From CALBPI01 sp039027435 (GTDB lineage Bacteria; Pseudomonadota; Gammaproteobacteria; Steroidobacterales; Woeseiaceae), in contig JBCCKF010000004.1 in assembly GCA_039027435.1 (NCBI GenBank), positions 124,001 to 188,000 of the forward strand: a stretch of 64,000 bases of DNA, read 5' to 3'. The position numbers and the translations under genes are program-made. This document shows, piece by piece, positions 8,857-17,500 of this stretch. The notes beneath the pieces are model-generated. The model saw only the letters and a list, made by a program, of their open reading frames with translations, made no database searches and was not told the origin of the DNA. Numbering within the stretch: position 1 is the first letter of the stretch; every line of letters starts with the position of its first letter.

Positions 8857-11800
8857 CACCCGGTTTAGTCGCTTGCGCACGAGCGAGCTAACCGGAGTCA
8901 CATCGCTGAAATCGAAATGGAGCACACGCGGCATTGGCTCATCCAAACCGTCCAGCAGCATGACCGCAGAGCCTTCTGCATCCATTATGGCGAAACCGCT
9001 GTGATTCAGTGCACCGGCAGGCAACAGTCGCTGGTCGGAAATGCTGAGGCCGACCCGAGCGTCGCGAATGCGCATTAGCCAGCGACCCGCACGGACAACC
9101 ACGTATCTGCCATCAGGTGTGGTGCGCATCGACTCCACGCTAGCAGGCAGTTCGAGCGGCGCGCCGACAAGACCCCCGGTCCCGGCATCGATCAATTGCA
9201 TGATCCGACCCGATGCGATCACGATGTGGTTCCCAACCAGATTACCGGCGATATGATCTACGGGCCCACCCGCTGTTATGGCGACGGGCTGTAACGGCGA
9301 TTGTTGATCACCATCCCATTCAAGCACATTCCCTCTGGCATCACCCATGAGCCACCTTTGGGTAGGCGCATTCCATGTAATCGCATTCAGTCTTTCACCC
9401 GCAGACTGCCGGGCATACAACTCGCCACTACCAGCATCGAAACCCAACACCTGATTACCCGCGACCACGGCAAAATAATCGCCGGACAAGTTGAATGCCG
9501 CACCGCTAACCTCACCGGATATGCGCCCAATCTCGCGGCGCGCACGCACACGCTCAAGATCATGCAAACGGAACAAACCCTGACGTTCGATGGACAATGC
9601 AGTGACGCCATCCGGTGAAAACCGAACAATCGACGGCGTACCAACATGCGTTACCGGAGCAACGGCATCGTCGACGACCGACAATCCGGGAATATCTTCA
9701 TCAAGGCGCAGGGCCGTGAACGCATCTCGGTAATCGCTGAATGCGATTGCCTTGCCATTGTCTGACAGCCAGGCCTGTTGGATACGAAAACCGCCTACTG
9801 GCAGCGCGGGTAAGCTCGGCTCCCAAACCGAAATCCTTCCGGCCGAGGGCTCACTGAACACCGCCATGGCATCTCGCACGCGCAACAGCTCTGCACGCAG
9901 CGACGAGCGAGACAAGCCGAGAATCGGCAGCGTACGATCCCGGCGCCCAGCCAAATCATGAATTCGAAACCCGTTCTTGCCTGATCCCAGCATGGTCAGC
10001 GTGGTCTGCACGTCATGCGCTGCCGACCATCCGGGCTCGCCAGTCCAACGTGTCAATGACCGCGACCTGTCAGGAGACCAGCTCAATAGCCCGCCAAAAT
10101 CGCGATAGATGAGTAGCTGATCCCCGACAAATTCCAATCCGATCAAAGTCGAATCCACCGGCAGCTGTGCAATGAACGCACCACTGGCGCTCGACCAAAT
10201 ACGCACCACCTGATCGGGATCTGCAACGGCGACGAAAGCGCCATCATCAGTAATCGCCACATGCGAAGGACGTCGCCCACTAGCGAGCCTCGCAACGACA
10301 CCCGTGTTGCGCACATCCAGTATCACTAACGCTTCATCATCAGCGGTGTTGCCTGCCAGGTAGGCACCATTTGGTGAAACCCAAACACCGCCTACGGCGT
10401 TGAGGTCGTCGGGTATCGGCAAACGCATGCCATCACTCAAGCGCCACCGAGACAATCGAGATGCACTGCCCAGAAATACTTCGGTGCCCCGGTTGCCGAA
10501 ACCCAGAACCCGCGTCTCCGGATCAACGGGGATTGCCGCGACCAACTTGCGGCTCGTCAAATCCCAGGCGGCGGCAAGATTACCGCTAGCATCTGGCATT
10601 GCTATCGCGAACCTTGCGTCTCCAGCGAGGCTGACCTCAAGTGCTTCGGCCGAGGCAGGATCTTGAATGTCCAACCCCGTCAGCGCATCTGCACCGATAC
10701 CCCCGAGACTGGCCAAAACAATCTCGCCGGTCATATCCGGCATCACATCAACAACGGTCATTGACCAGATGCCCGCAGGCATCGATGCCGCCAACACATT
10801 AAACTCAGGAACGTCAGCAAGACGCCACTGATTTGACGGTAGTGCATCCACAGACACCGATGCGCTGTTGCCGTTCGGCGCCGTCACAGTTAGCAGCAGA
10901 TCCTGTGGGCGTGGATGCGTGATCTGTAGTTCTGCTTCGAGCCTCTCTGGTCGGTTGATCGCCGGCAACTCGAACCTCAGGTTAGCCGGTGGCGCGCGCA
11001 GCGCTGTCGGCGACAGAGACTCTGCAGCCGCGCTCCAACCCGTCCGCGCATCGCGTGTCCAGAATTGGAGTAGCGCGCCGTGCCTTGACACAAGCACGCC
11101 TGAACGCGCCTGGTAACGGACTGCATCAACGGGCGACCCCGTGTCGAGAATGCTGCGCAACTGAGCGAGATCGGTGCCGAGCAAGGATGACAACTCCCGC
11201 TCCAGCCGCAACGTACCATCGTCAGTGTTCAACGCGGATGACAACGCTCGGATGGCACCCAAACGATCACCCTCGGAAAGGGCTTTATCACGCTCACGTA
11301 ACCACACCGAACGACGCCAGCGGCGTCTGCGCGATTCATCAATCCCACCGCCAGACGCCAATGCATCGAGCGCGTCGACGATCTCGGGAGAATTTGCAGT
11401 ATCAAATCGCGTATCGAGAGCAAACGCGAGCAATCGGTCCGCGCTCGCCGTATGACCCGGGAGCCGCGCGAGACGTCGGTGCGCCTGCTCGATCGCCGCC
11501 GGACTGGAATCAACATCGGTTAGCGTGCGCACCCAACCCTGTGGCAACACAGAGAAGTACCACACAGGTAGCACAACCGCAGCCAGCGCCACAATCACCG
11601 ACCCGACGACACCCGCGTATTTCACCGCGAGATGTCCGTTAGCCCATGCGGCGCCAAATCGACGACGCAGCAAACGGCTACCCGGTACCAGAAATCCATC
11701 TGGACTGAGCTGCGTCAACCCAACCGCCAGAAGGCGATCGTGCGCCGCAGACTTCGCATCGAACAGCAAGCGGCCCACCTTGGACACGCGGCCCAATGCG

Positions 11801-12777
11801 ACCAGCATCTGGTCCCGTTCGGTGCGCGGCGTGTCGAGTATCCTGCGACTTGCCGCGTTGATGTAATCGTCGCTACTCGAGGAAAAGCTGCGAGCAAGCA
11901 ATCGTTCGGCGAGCGCGTCGACGACGGCAGCAACGCTTTCGGCATCGGTCTCGCGAGTTGCAAGTCGCGCAGCCAACGCCTGAGTCATCGAGGGCTGGCC
12001 CGCGACCCAGTCGTAGATGCGCTGCATCGCAAACTCCGCAATCTCGCGACTGAAACCGAGCGCAGGCGCCAAACGGAGTGTTTGACCGAGCGTAAAGGAC
12101 TCCAGCTGAATGCGGACCGAGACCTCATGTGGCAACTTTTCTGAGGCTGCGACGCCGAACTGAGCATCCCCGGTGCTGCCGAACAGGATCGACAACCTAG
12201 CCATCTCAGGATCAGTCGTGCGTGCATCGAACGCGAGTCGAATCGCCGTCAATAGCGGCTCGCCTTCCTCGCGTCGAATGAGATCTCCGGTATCGTCAAA
12301 CAGCAATACCAACCGTTTACCCGGGTTCGCCAGAGTGAACTCGCGAAACAGCTCGAGAAAGCGCAGGTGGTGCGGCAGCATGGCGTTATCCGCCCACCAG
12401 TCCTGCAGATCAAAACCGACACGCAGCTGCCGAGCAAGCCGAAACGCAATCGCATAGAAACAGCGCGCAACGTCTTCGCGACCCTCACGCTCGATCAGCT
12501 GCCTGATCTCGATCATCGCAAGTACGGGCGGCTCGTCTGAATTACGCAAGCGTTTGGCCAACCTCAACAAAAGGCTCGTCTTGCCACTCTTCGGTGCACC
12601 GGTCAGGTTCACATACTGGAGACCTTGCAGTGCGTTCCACACGGTCTCATCGGCCTGTCGTTCGACATAGCCTGCGCCATCGGGTGACAGCGGTCCGCCC
12701 TGAGAGAAAAACTCCGGTCGGGACGTGCGCGTCGTCGCTCCGCTAAGCGTCGTATCAATGTGGGTTGGCGAGGCCAT
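8836..12777 (-). CDS. Large membrane P-loop ATPase with P-domain and WD40-type beta-propeller
   Basis: The ~1313-residue protein has four parts. An N-terminal P-loop ATPase has a Walker A GAPKSGKTS (about 60-68) and Walker B RLVLLFDD (about 155-162), resembling AAA_35/STAND-like ATPases. A transmembrane helix follows at about 389-410. A region at about 596-696 resembles a proprotein-convertase P-domain (ITHPRPQDLLLTVTAPNG and AGIWSMTVVDVMPD). The last ~600 residues are repeated beta-blades with WD40-like phrases (VWVSPNGAYLAGN, VAITDDGAFVAVADPDQVVRIW). With one helix, the ATPase would be cytoplasmic and the P-domain/propeller periplasmic. I started it at MASPTHID; two upstream ATGs are possible. 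It is divergent from a small kinase gene. I know of no characterised close relative. Confidence 0.88.
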   Translation of the reverse strand: MASPTHIDTTLSGATTRTSRPEFFSQGGPLSPDGAGYVERQADETVWNALQGLQYVNLTGAPKSGKTSLLLRLAKRLRNSDEPPVLAMIEIRQLIEREGREDVARCFYAIAFRLARQLRVGFDLQDWWADNAMLPHHLRFLELFREFTLANPGKRLVLLFDDTGDLIRREEGEPLLTAIRLAFDARTTDPEMARLSILFGSTGDAQFGVAASEKLPHEVSVRIQLESFTLGQTLRLAPALGFSREIAEFAMQRIYDWVAGQPSMTQALAARLATRETDAESVAAVVDALAERLLARSFSSSSDDYINAASRRILDTPRTERDQMLVALGRVSKVGRLLFDAKSAAHDRLLAVGLTQLSPDGFLVPGSRLLRRRFGAAWANGHLAVKYAGVVGSVIVALAAVVLPVWYFSVLPQGWVRTLTDVDSSPAAIEQAHRRLARLPGHTASADRLLAFALDTRFDTANSPEIVDALDALASGGGIDESRRRRWRRSVWLRERDKALSEGDRLGAIRALSSALNTDDGTLRLERELSSLLGTDLAQLRSILDTGSPVDAVRYQARSGVLVSRHGALLQFWTRDARTGWSAAAESLSPTALRAPPANLRFELPAINRPERLEAELQITHPRPQDLLLTVTAPNGNSASVSVDALPSNQWRLADVPEFNVLAASMPAGIWSMTVVDVMPDMTGEIVLASLGGIGADALTGLDIQDPASAEALEVSLAGDARFAIAMPDASGNLAAAWDLTSRKLVAAIPVDPETRVLGFGNRGTEVFLGSASRLSRWRLSDGMRLPIPDDLNAVGGVWVSPNGAYLAGNTADDEALVILDVRNTGVVARLASGRRPSHVAITDDGAFVAVADPDQVVRIWSSASGAFIAQLPVDSTLIGLEFVGDQLLIYRDFGGLLSWSPDRSRSLTRWTGEPGWSAAHDVQTTLTMLGSGKNGFRIHDLAGRRDRTLPILGLSRSSLRAELLRVRDAMAVFSEPSAGRISVWEPSLPALPVGGFRIQQAWLSDNGKAIAFSDYRDAFTALRLDEDIPGLSVVDDAVAPVTHVGTPSIVRFSPDGVTALSIERQGLFRLHDLERVRARREIGRISGEVSGAAFNLSGDYFAVVAGNQVLGFDAGSGELYARQSAGERLNAITWNAPTQRWLMGDARGNVLEWDGDQQSPLQPVAITAGGPVDHIAGNLVGNHIVIASGRIMQLIDAGTGGLVGAPLELPASVESMRTTPDGRYVVVRAGRWLMRIRDARVGLSISDQRLLPAGALNHSGFAIMDAEGSAVMLLDGLDEPMPRVLHFDFSDVTPVSSLVRKRLNRVLGIVSQ

Positions 12778-12848
12778 GGACGAAGGGTACCAGCGCATCG
12801 GGCAGCGACCTACTTGCCAGCGCACAGCCTGTCGACAAAACTAGAGCA

Positions 12849-13529
12849 ATGTCGAATACAGAACATCGACGCCAACTGGTGCAGAGCGAATTGCTGAAGC
12901 GGGACACCTTCGGGGCGGTGCTTCTCTGCAAGGAGCGTGACGGCGGCCGATACGTGGCGCGCGATCTCTCGGTCGCCAAACCCTGGGCGCGTCCATTGGC
13001 ACGCTGGCTAATGCATCGCGAGGCGATCGCGTTGGGTTCGCTACCGGGGTCTTTCCAGGCGCCTCGACTACTCGCATTACGTCGCAACGGGCTGCACCGA
13101 ACCTTTGTCGCGGGTGCGCCGATGTACGAGGCCAAACCCCGCGACATCGAGTATTTTCGGGCTGCGCGCAAGCTCTTGCATCGCCTGCACCGCGCGGGAC
13201 TGACACACAACGACCTCGCGAAGGAGCCCAATTGGCTGGTAACCGATGACGGACTGCCCGCGCTGGTCGACTTTCAACTGGCGTCGGTCTTTCGCAAGAG
13301 AACCTGGAGATTCCGGCAACAGGCGCGAGAGGATGTGCGGCATTTACTCAAACACAAGCGTACCTATTTACCCGACCATCTGACTCAACGTGAGCGCGCA
13401 ATCCTGGATCGCCCTTCGCTCCCCAGCCGTATTTGGCGTGCAACCGGCAAGAAACTCTACCTCTTTGTCACGCGAGTCCTTCTGAACTGGTCTGATCGCG
13501 AGGGTGCAGCTGATCGCGGCAAAAAGTAG
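12849..13529 (+). CDS. Small RIO/KdkA-like protein kinase
   Basis: The 226-residue protein has a reduced kinase fold. The catalytic loop is HNDLAKEPNWLV, with predicted catalytic Asp122 and metal-binding Asn. The metal-binding Asp is in VDFQLA, where DFG becomes DFQ. Such lipopolysaccharide-kinase or RIO-like proteins are common in gammaproteobacteria, but their substrates are mostly unknown. The start MSNTEHRRQ was chosen over an upstream ATG at 12765 that would overlap the divergent ATPase gene. The ribosome binding site is weak. The 71-bp gap between the two divergent starts must hold both promoters. A functional link to the neighbouring ATPase is only a possibility. Confidence 0.8.
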   Translation: MSNTEHRRQLVQSELLKRDTFGAVLLCKERDGGRYVARDLSVAKPWARPLARWLMHREAIALGSLPGSFQAPRLLALRRNGLHRTFVAGAPMYEAKPRDIEYFRAARKLLHRLHRAGLTHNDLAKEPNWLVTDDGLPALVDFQLASVFRKRTWRFRQQAREDVRHLLKHKRTYLPDHLTQRERAILDRPSLPSRIWRATGKKLYLFVTRVLLNWSDREGAADRGKK

Positions 13530-13591
13530 CGCGCTGTACCCGGGCGAGGGGCATCGCTATCATTTGCACTCGGTAACCGGGGACAAAACCG

Positions 13592-13855
13592 ATGAGCGAC
13601 AATGCCTACTGTCACGAGCACAACCTCGTGGATTCCAGCAAGATCAACGATGAGCGCCCATGGGGTATCCGTGTGACCGCTCCGCCGTCAGACCCATTCA
13701 ACAAACTCGTTGGTGCGGACTGGGAGAAGCTGCATTGGTTTCAGACGCGTGAAGAGCGCGACCAAAAGCTGGAGCAGATGCGTCGACGGCATGGTTTCTA
13801 TCGGATTGGCGATGATCCGAGCATCGTTCTGGAGTCGATCGATCGCGATACCTGA
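13592..13855 (+). CDS. Small conserved hypothetical protein
   Basis: This is an 87-residue soluble protein without signal peptide or membrane helix. It contains a CHEH element near the N-terminus, a basic amphipathic helix (TREERDQKLEQMRRRHGFY) and an acidic tail. GGGGAC precedes the ATG by 7 bases. The family is not known to me. It sits 62 bp after the kinase gene and ends 18 bp before the convergent patatin gene. Confidence 0.75.
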   Translation: MSDNAYCHEHNLVDSSKINDERPWGIRVTAPPSDPFNKLVGADWEKLHWFQTREERDQKLEQMRRRHGFYRIGDDPSIVLESIDRDT

Positions 13856-13873
13856 TGCTGTTTCGAGGGATGC

Positions 13874-16099
13874 TCAGTTCGGCGTTGCACCCAGGAAGAA
13901 ATAAAGGGTGGTTTCGCCGTCCTCACCAAACCCGCTAGCGAGGTAAGCTGGCCCGAGAAACGTGTCCAGTCGCGCGAATAGACTGCCGTTGAAAATCAAA
14001 TTCCCAGCAGACACATCGTCACGCGTCTGCCATGCATTCCCCGCTTCGACCGAGGCGCCGAGATAGAGCGGCCAGTCGAAGAAACCCCCACCGGTACGAC
14101 CGACTCTGCGCTGGTAGACCAGTCGCGACACCGCAGTATGAGGGCCAGATAACGCATCGCGATCCAATCCGGACAGATTCAGGAAGCCACCAAGAAACGA
14201 CACCTCGGGAAGGATATCGTCAGCGTTGCTGCTGGTTGCCAGATCCAATCCGAAAGACAGCGTGTGCCGTCCACGCGTCCAGTAGCCATCGTAGGTCGAT
14301 TGATACGTCTCGTAATTGCGTGCGCCACCCATCGCCTCGCGTACCGAGCGCATCGTAAGTTCAAATCGAGAACCACGTTTTGGGAAAACGGTATCGTCCA
14401 GACTATCGAACCCGAAAGCAGCGCGAACACCGCCTGCGTCGAATTCAATCTGTGGCAACTCCGGTGCGCCAACTTTGGCCCGGGCATCGCCGTTCTCACG
14501 AAACAACCCCAGGCGCACTTCACCCCAGTTGCTGATCTCGCGGCCGACCGATAACTCAAGGTTGCCAGTCGAGAGGCGATAGCGGGCGATGCGATTGTCG
14601 CCGTCGAATACGTTCAGGTTTCTTTGCTCGAATCTCACAATCGGTGCGACGAAATAACGCAAGTCCTGACTGATCGGCTGGTAGAACTCCGACTCGATAA
14701 AGAGGTTTGTGCCAACCGAGAGGCTGGTTCGCCACTCCGCGCCATAGCGATTAATCGCGGTTTGCAGATATCGCGCTGAAGCTTGAAATGTTCCCGAGCC
14801 CTCGAAGTCCTCCTCGAGCGATGCGCCAAACCGAAGATATCCAGGCCCCCATTGCTTGCCCGCAGCGTCGATCACGACACCGCCAGACTCTGGCTGATCG
14901 CCCTGCACCCATCGATAGTCCACGCGCTCGAAGAACCCAAGGCCGTGAATCTTCGCAAGGTCCGCGCGTAAGCGATCGATCGACAATGGCTGGCCTGCCT
15001 GAGTCGCCATGCGTGTCGAGATCACTTCAGGTTTGATCGGCACATCGGTGTTGATTTGCACAAATTCGGCAACCCGCTGCAGAGGCTCCCGGCGCTGGCG
15101 CTCCGCCTGATGGGCCGCGTAGCGCGCCTCGTCCAACGACAGGTATGACAATTGCTCGGCGGCCGCGAGTGTGCTGCGGTAGCCGATCTCAATCGCATCG
15201 AGCGCCTGCAAGAAATCGGTAGAACCCAAGGTGCCGAGCGCTGGTTGAATCAGGATATCGCCCTCTCGCAACAGCGCGCGCTGTTCGCGCGTTTCACGCT
15301 CGATCAGGATGGTCAGCATTTGGTTCGACACGGCGAGCGCCGAATCTAGCGTGTCCACCGGCAGGACAGGAAACCCGACGTCGATAGCGATAATCACATC
15401 GACGTCCAGCTCCCGTGCGACCTCGACCGGCAGATTCATTGCGAGTCCACCGTCGACCAACAACTTTTGATCGAACTCGACCGGTGCAAAAACACCCGGC
15501 GCCGACATACTTGAGCGCATGGCTAGTGCGAGATCACCCTTGGAAATCACAACCGTATCGCCGGTCCCGAGATCCGCAGCGACCGCGCGGTAGGGCGTCG
15601 GCAGCTGATCGAATGATTCGGTCTCCGCGTAGGCTAGCGTGTTTTCACGCAGATACTGCATGAGCTTCTGCGCCTGAATAATGCCGGTCGGGACGCGCAA
15701 TCGACCATCTCTCACACCGAGATCGAATCGAATCAGAAAATCGTCATCGTCACGCTTGCGGCGGTAGGTCAGATCCTTGCGCGCTGAGTTGTCAACGAAG
15801 GCATCCAGCCAATCGATATCGCGGACCACCGCATCGAGCGCCTCTGCGTCAAGACCCGCGCAATACAAGCCACCCACAACCGCACCCATGCTGGTGCCAA
15901 CCACGACATCAACGGGGACTTGCAGCTGCTCAAGCGCGCGGATCACGCCCACGTGCGCAGCGCCACGCGCACCGCCGCCCGAAAGCACCAACGCCACTCG
16001 CGGACGTCCGTCGAACCCGTCGGTGAACTCCTCTGCGTAGGCATCTGGGAGCACCGTCGCACCCGCCCACAGAGCGATCGTAAGTACGAAACTTCGCAT
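13874..16099 (-). CDS. Patatin-like phospholipase autotransporter (PlpD/type Vd-like)
   Basis: The 741-residue protein has a signal peptide (1-22, ending AYA). A patatin hydrolase domain follows (about 33-310), with oxyanion loop SGGGARGAAH, nucleophile motif GTSMG (Ser70) and DGG (Asp216). Next comes a single POTRA-like module (about 340-405) and a C-terminal beta-barrel (about 415-741) of the Omp85 type. This order is that of P. aeruginosa PlpD, where the lipase is carried to the surface or released by its own barrel. The chain ends LYFFLGATPN, so the terminal aromatic of the usual beta-signal is displaced. It is a monocistronic minus-strand gene, divergent from icd. Confidence 0.92.
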   Translation of the reverse strand: MRSFVLTIALWAGATVLPDAYAEEFTDGFDGRPRVALVLSGGGARGAAHVGVIRALEQLQVPVDVVVGTSMGAVVGGLYCAGLDAEALDAVVRDIDWLDAFVDNSARKDLTYRRKRDDDDFLIRFDLGVRDGRLRVPTGIIQAQKLMQYLRENTLAYAETESFDQLPTPYRAVAADLGTGDTVVISKGDLALAMRSSMSAPGVFAPVEFDQKLLVDGGLAMNLPVEVARELDVDVIIAIDVGFPVLPVDTLDSALAVSNQMLTILIERETREQRALLREGDILIQPALGTLGSTDFLQALDAIEIGYRSTLAAAEQLSYLSLDEARYAAHQAERQRREPLQRVAEFVQINTDVPIKPEVISTRMATQAGQPLSIDRLRADLAKIHGLGFFERVDYRWVQGDQPESGGVVIDAAGKQWGPGYLRFGASLEEDFEGSGTFQASARYLQTAINRYGAEWRTSLSVGTNLFIESEFYQPISQDLRYFVAPIVRFEQRNLNVFDGDNRIARYRLSTGNLELSVGREISNWGEVRLGLFRENGDARAKVGAPELPQIEFDAGGVRAAFGFDSLDDTVFPKRGSRFELTMRSVREAMGGARNYETYQSTYDGYWTRGRHTLSFGLDLATSSNADDILPEVSFLGGFLNLSGLDRDALSGPHTAVSRLVYQRRVGRTGGGFFDWPLYLGASVEAGNAWQTRDDVSAGNLIFNGSLFARLDTFLGPAYLASGFGEDGETTLYFFLGATPN

Positions 16100-16188
16100 G
16101 CCTTGATTATATCTTGGAATGCTGGCCGTCCAGCAGCGGATGGCGGATAATACGCGCGGGACAAAATATGCAAGACGGGGAGCAATAC

Positions 16189-17490
16189 ATGTCAGATCCG
16201 ATCATCACGCCACCTGAGGGCGGCGAGAAAATCACCATTGAGAACGGCAAACTGCAGGTGCCTGATCGACCGATCGTGCCGTTTATTGAGGGCGATGGTA
16301 CGGGGCCGGATATCTGGCGCGCGACCGTGCGCGTGCTCGATGCCGCCGTTGAGAAGTCTTACGGCGGCAAACGCAAGATTGAGTGGGTCGAGATTTTCGC
16401 CGGACAGAAGGCGAACGATCTCTACAACACCTGGTTGCCCGAATCTTCGGTGGAAGCTTGCCGCGAATATCTCGTCTCGATCAAGGGTCCGCTGACCACC
16501 CCGATCGGTGGCGGTATCCGTTCTTTGAACGTAGCACTGCGACAACTGCTCGATCTTTACGTTTGCCTAAGGCCGGTGCGCTGGTTCGACGGCGTACCCT
16601 CGCCGGTACGTAATCCGAAAGACGTCGACATGGTGATCTTCCGTGAGAACACCGAAGACATCTACGCCGGCATCGAATTCGAAGAGGGCTCCGAGAGCAA
16701 CGCACAGTTCCTGAAACTTCTGCAGGAACACTTCCCCGCCGAGTACGAGAAAATTCGTTTCCCGGGAACCAGTGGTATCGGGTTGAAGCCGGTCTCTAGC
16801 GAGGGCACGGGTCGGTTGGTTAAGGCTGCGATCCAATATGCGGTTGCAAACAATCGCAAGAGCGTGACCTTTGTCCACAAGGGCAACATCATGAAATTCA
16901 CCGAAGGTGCTTTCCGGAACTGGGGTTATGCACTTGCGGAGAACGACTTTGCGGATCACACCTACACCTGGGATCAGTACGACCGCACGCAGGCTGAACA
17001 AGGCACCGATGCGGCGAATGCGGAACAGAAGGCGGCGCTAGATGCCGGCAAGATCCTTATCAAGGATGCAATTGCCGACATCACCCTTCAGCAGGTACTG
17101 ACGCGCCCGAAGGAGTTCGATGTCATCGCCACTATGAACCTCAACGGCGATTACCTGTCGGATGCGCTCGCGGCGCAGGTCGGTGGTATCGGTATCGCAC
17201 CGGGCGGCAACATCAACTACGACACAGGACATGCCGTATTTGAAGCCACGCACGGCACCGCGCCGAAGTACGCCAATCTCGACAAGGTCAACCCTGGGTC
17301 GTTGATTCTCTCGGGCGAGATGATGCTCCGATATATGGGCTGGACCGAAGCCGCCGACGCGATTATCAACGCAATGGACGCGACGATCGCAAGCCGCAAG
17401 GTCACCTATGACTTCGCGCGCTTGATGGACGGCGCTACCGAAGTGAAGTGCAGCGAGTTTGGCGACCTGATGATCAGCCACATGGGCTGA
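16189..17490 (+). CDS. icd: NADP-dependent isocitrate dehydrogenase
   Basis: Icd oxidises isocitrate to 2-oxoglutarate in the TCA cycle. The 433-residue protein has the family landmarks VPFIEGDGTGPDIW near the N-terminus, GGGIRSLNVALRQ, IFRENTEDIYAG and ATHGTAPKYA. Ser112 of the GGGIRSLNVALRQ motif corresponds to Ser113 of E. coli, the residue phosphorylated by AceK. GGGGAG precedes this ATG by about 6 bases; an upstream ATG at 16168 is possible but lacks such a site. aceK follows 10 bp downstream, so enzyme and its regulator are made from one transcript. Confidence 0.97.
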   Translation: MSDPIITPPEGGEKITIENGKLQVPDRPIVPFIEGDGTGPDIWRATVRVLDAAVEKSYGGKRKIEWVEIFAGQKANDLYNTWLPESSVEACREYLVSIKGPLTTPIGGGIRSLNVALRQLLDLYVCLRPVRWFDGVPSPVRNPKDVDMVIFRENTEDIYAGIEFEEGSESNAQFLKLLQEHFPAEYEKIRFPGTSGIGLKPVSSEGTGRLVKAAIQYAVANNRKSVTFVHKGNIMKFTEGAFRNWGYALAENDFADHTYTWDQYDRTQAEQGTDAANAEQKAALDAGKILIKDAIADITLQQVLTRPKEFDVIATMNLNGDYLSDALAAQVGGIGIAPGGNINYDTGHAVFEATHGTAPKYANLDKVNPGSLILSGEMMLRYMGWTEAADAIINAMDATIASRKVTYDFARLMDGATEVKCSEFGDLMISHMG

Positions 17491-17500
17491 TTCGTCACCG

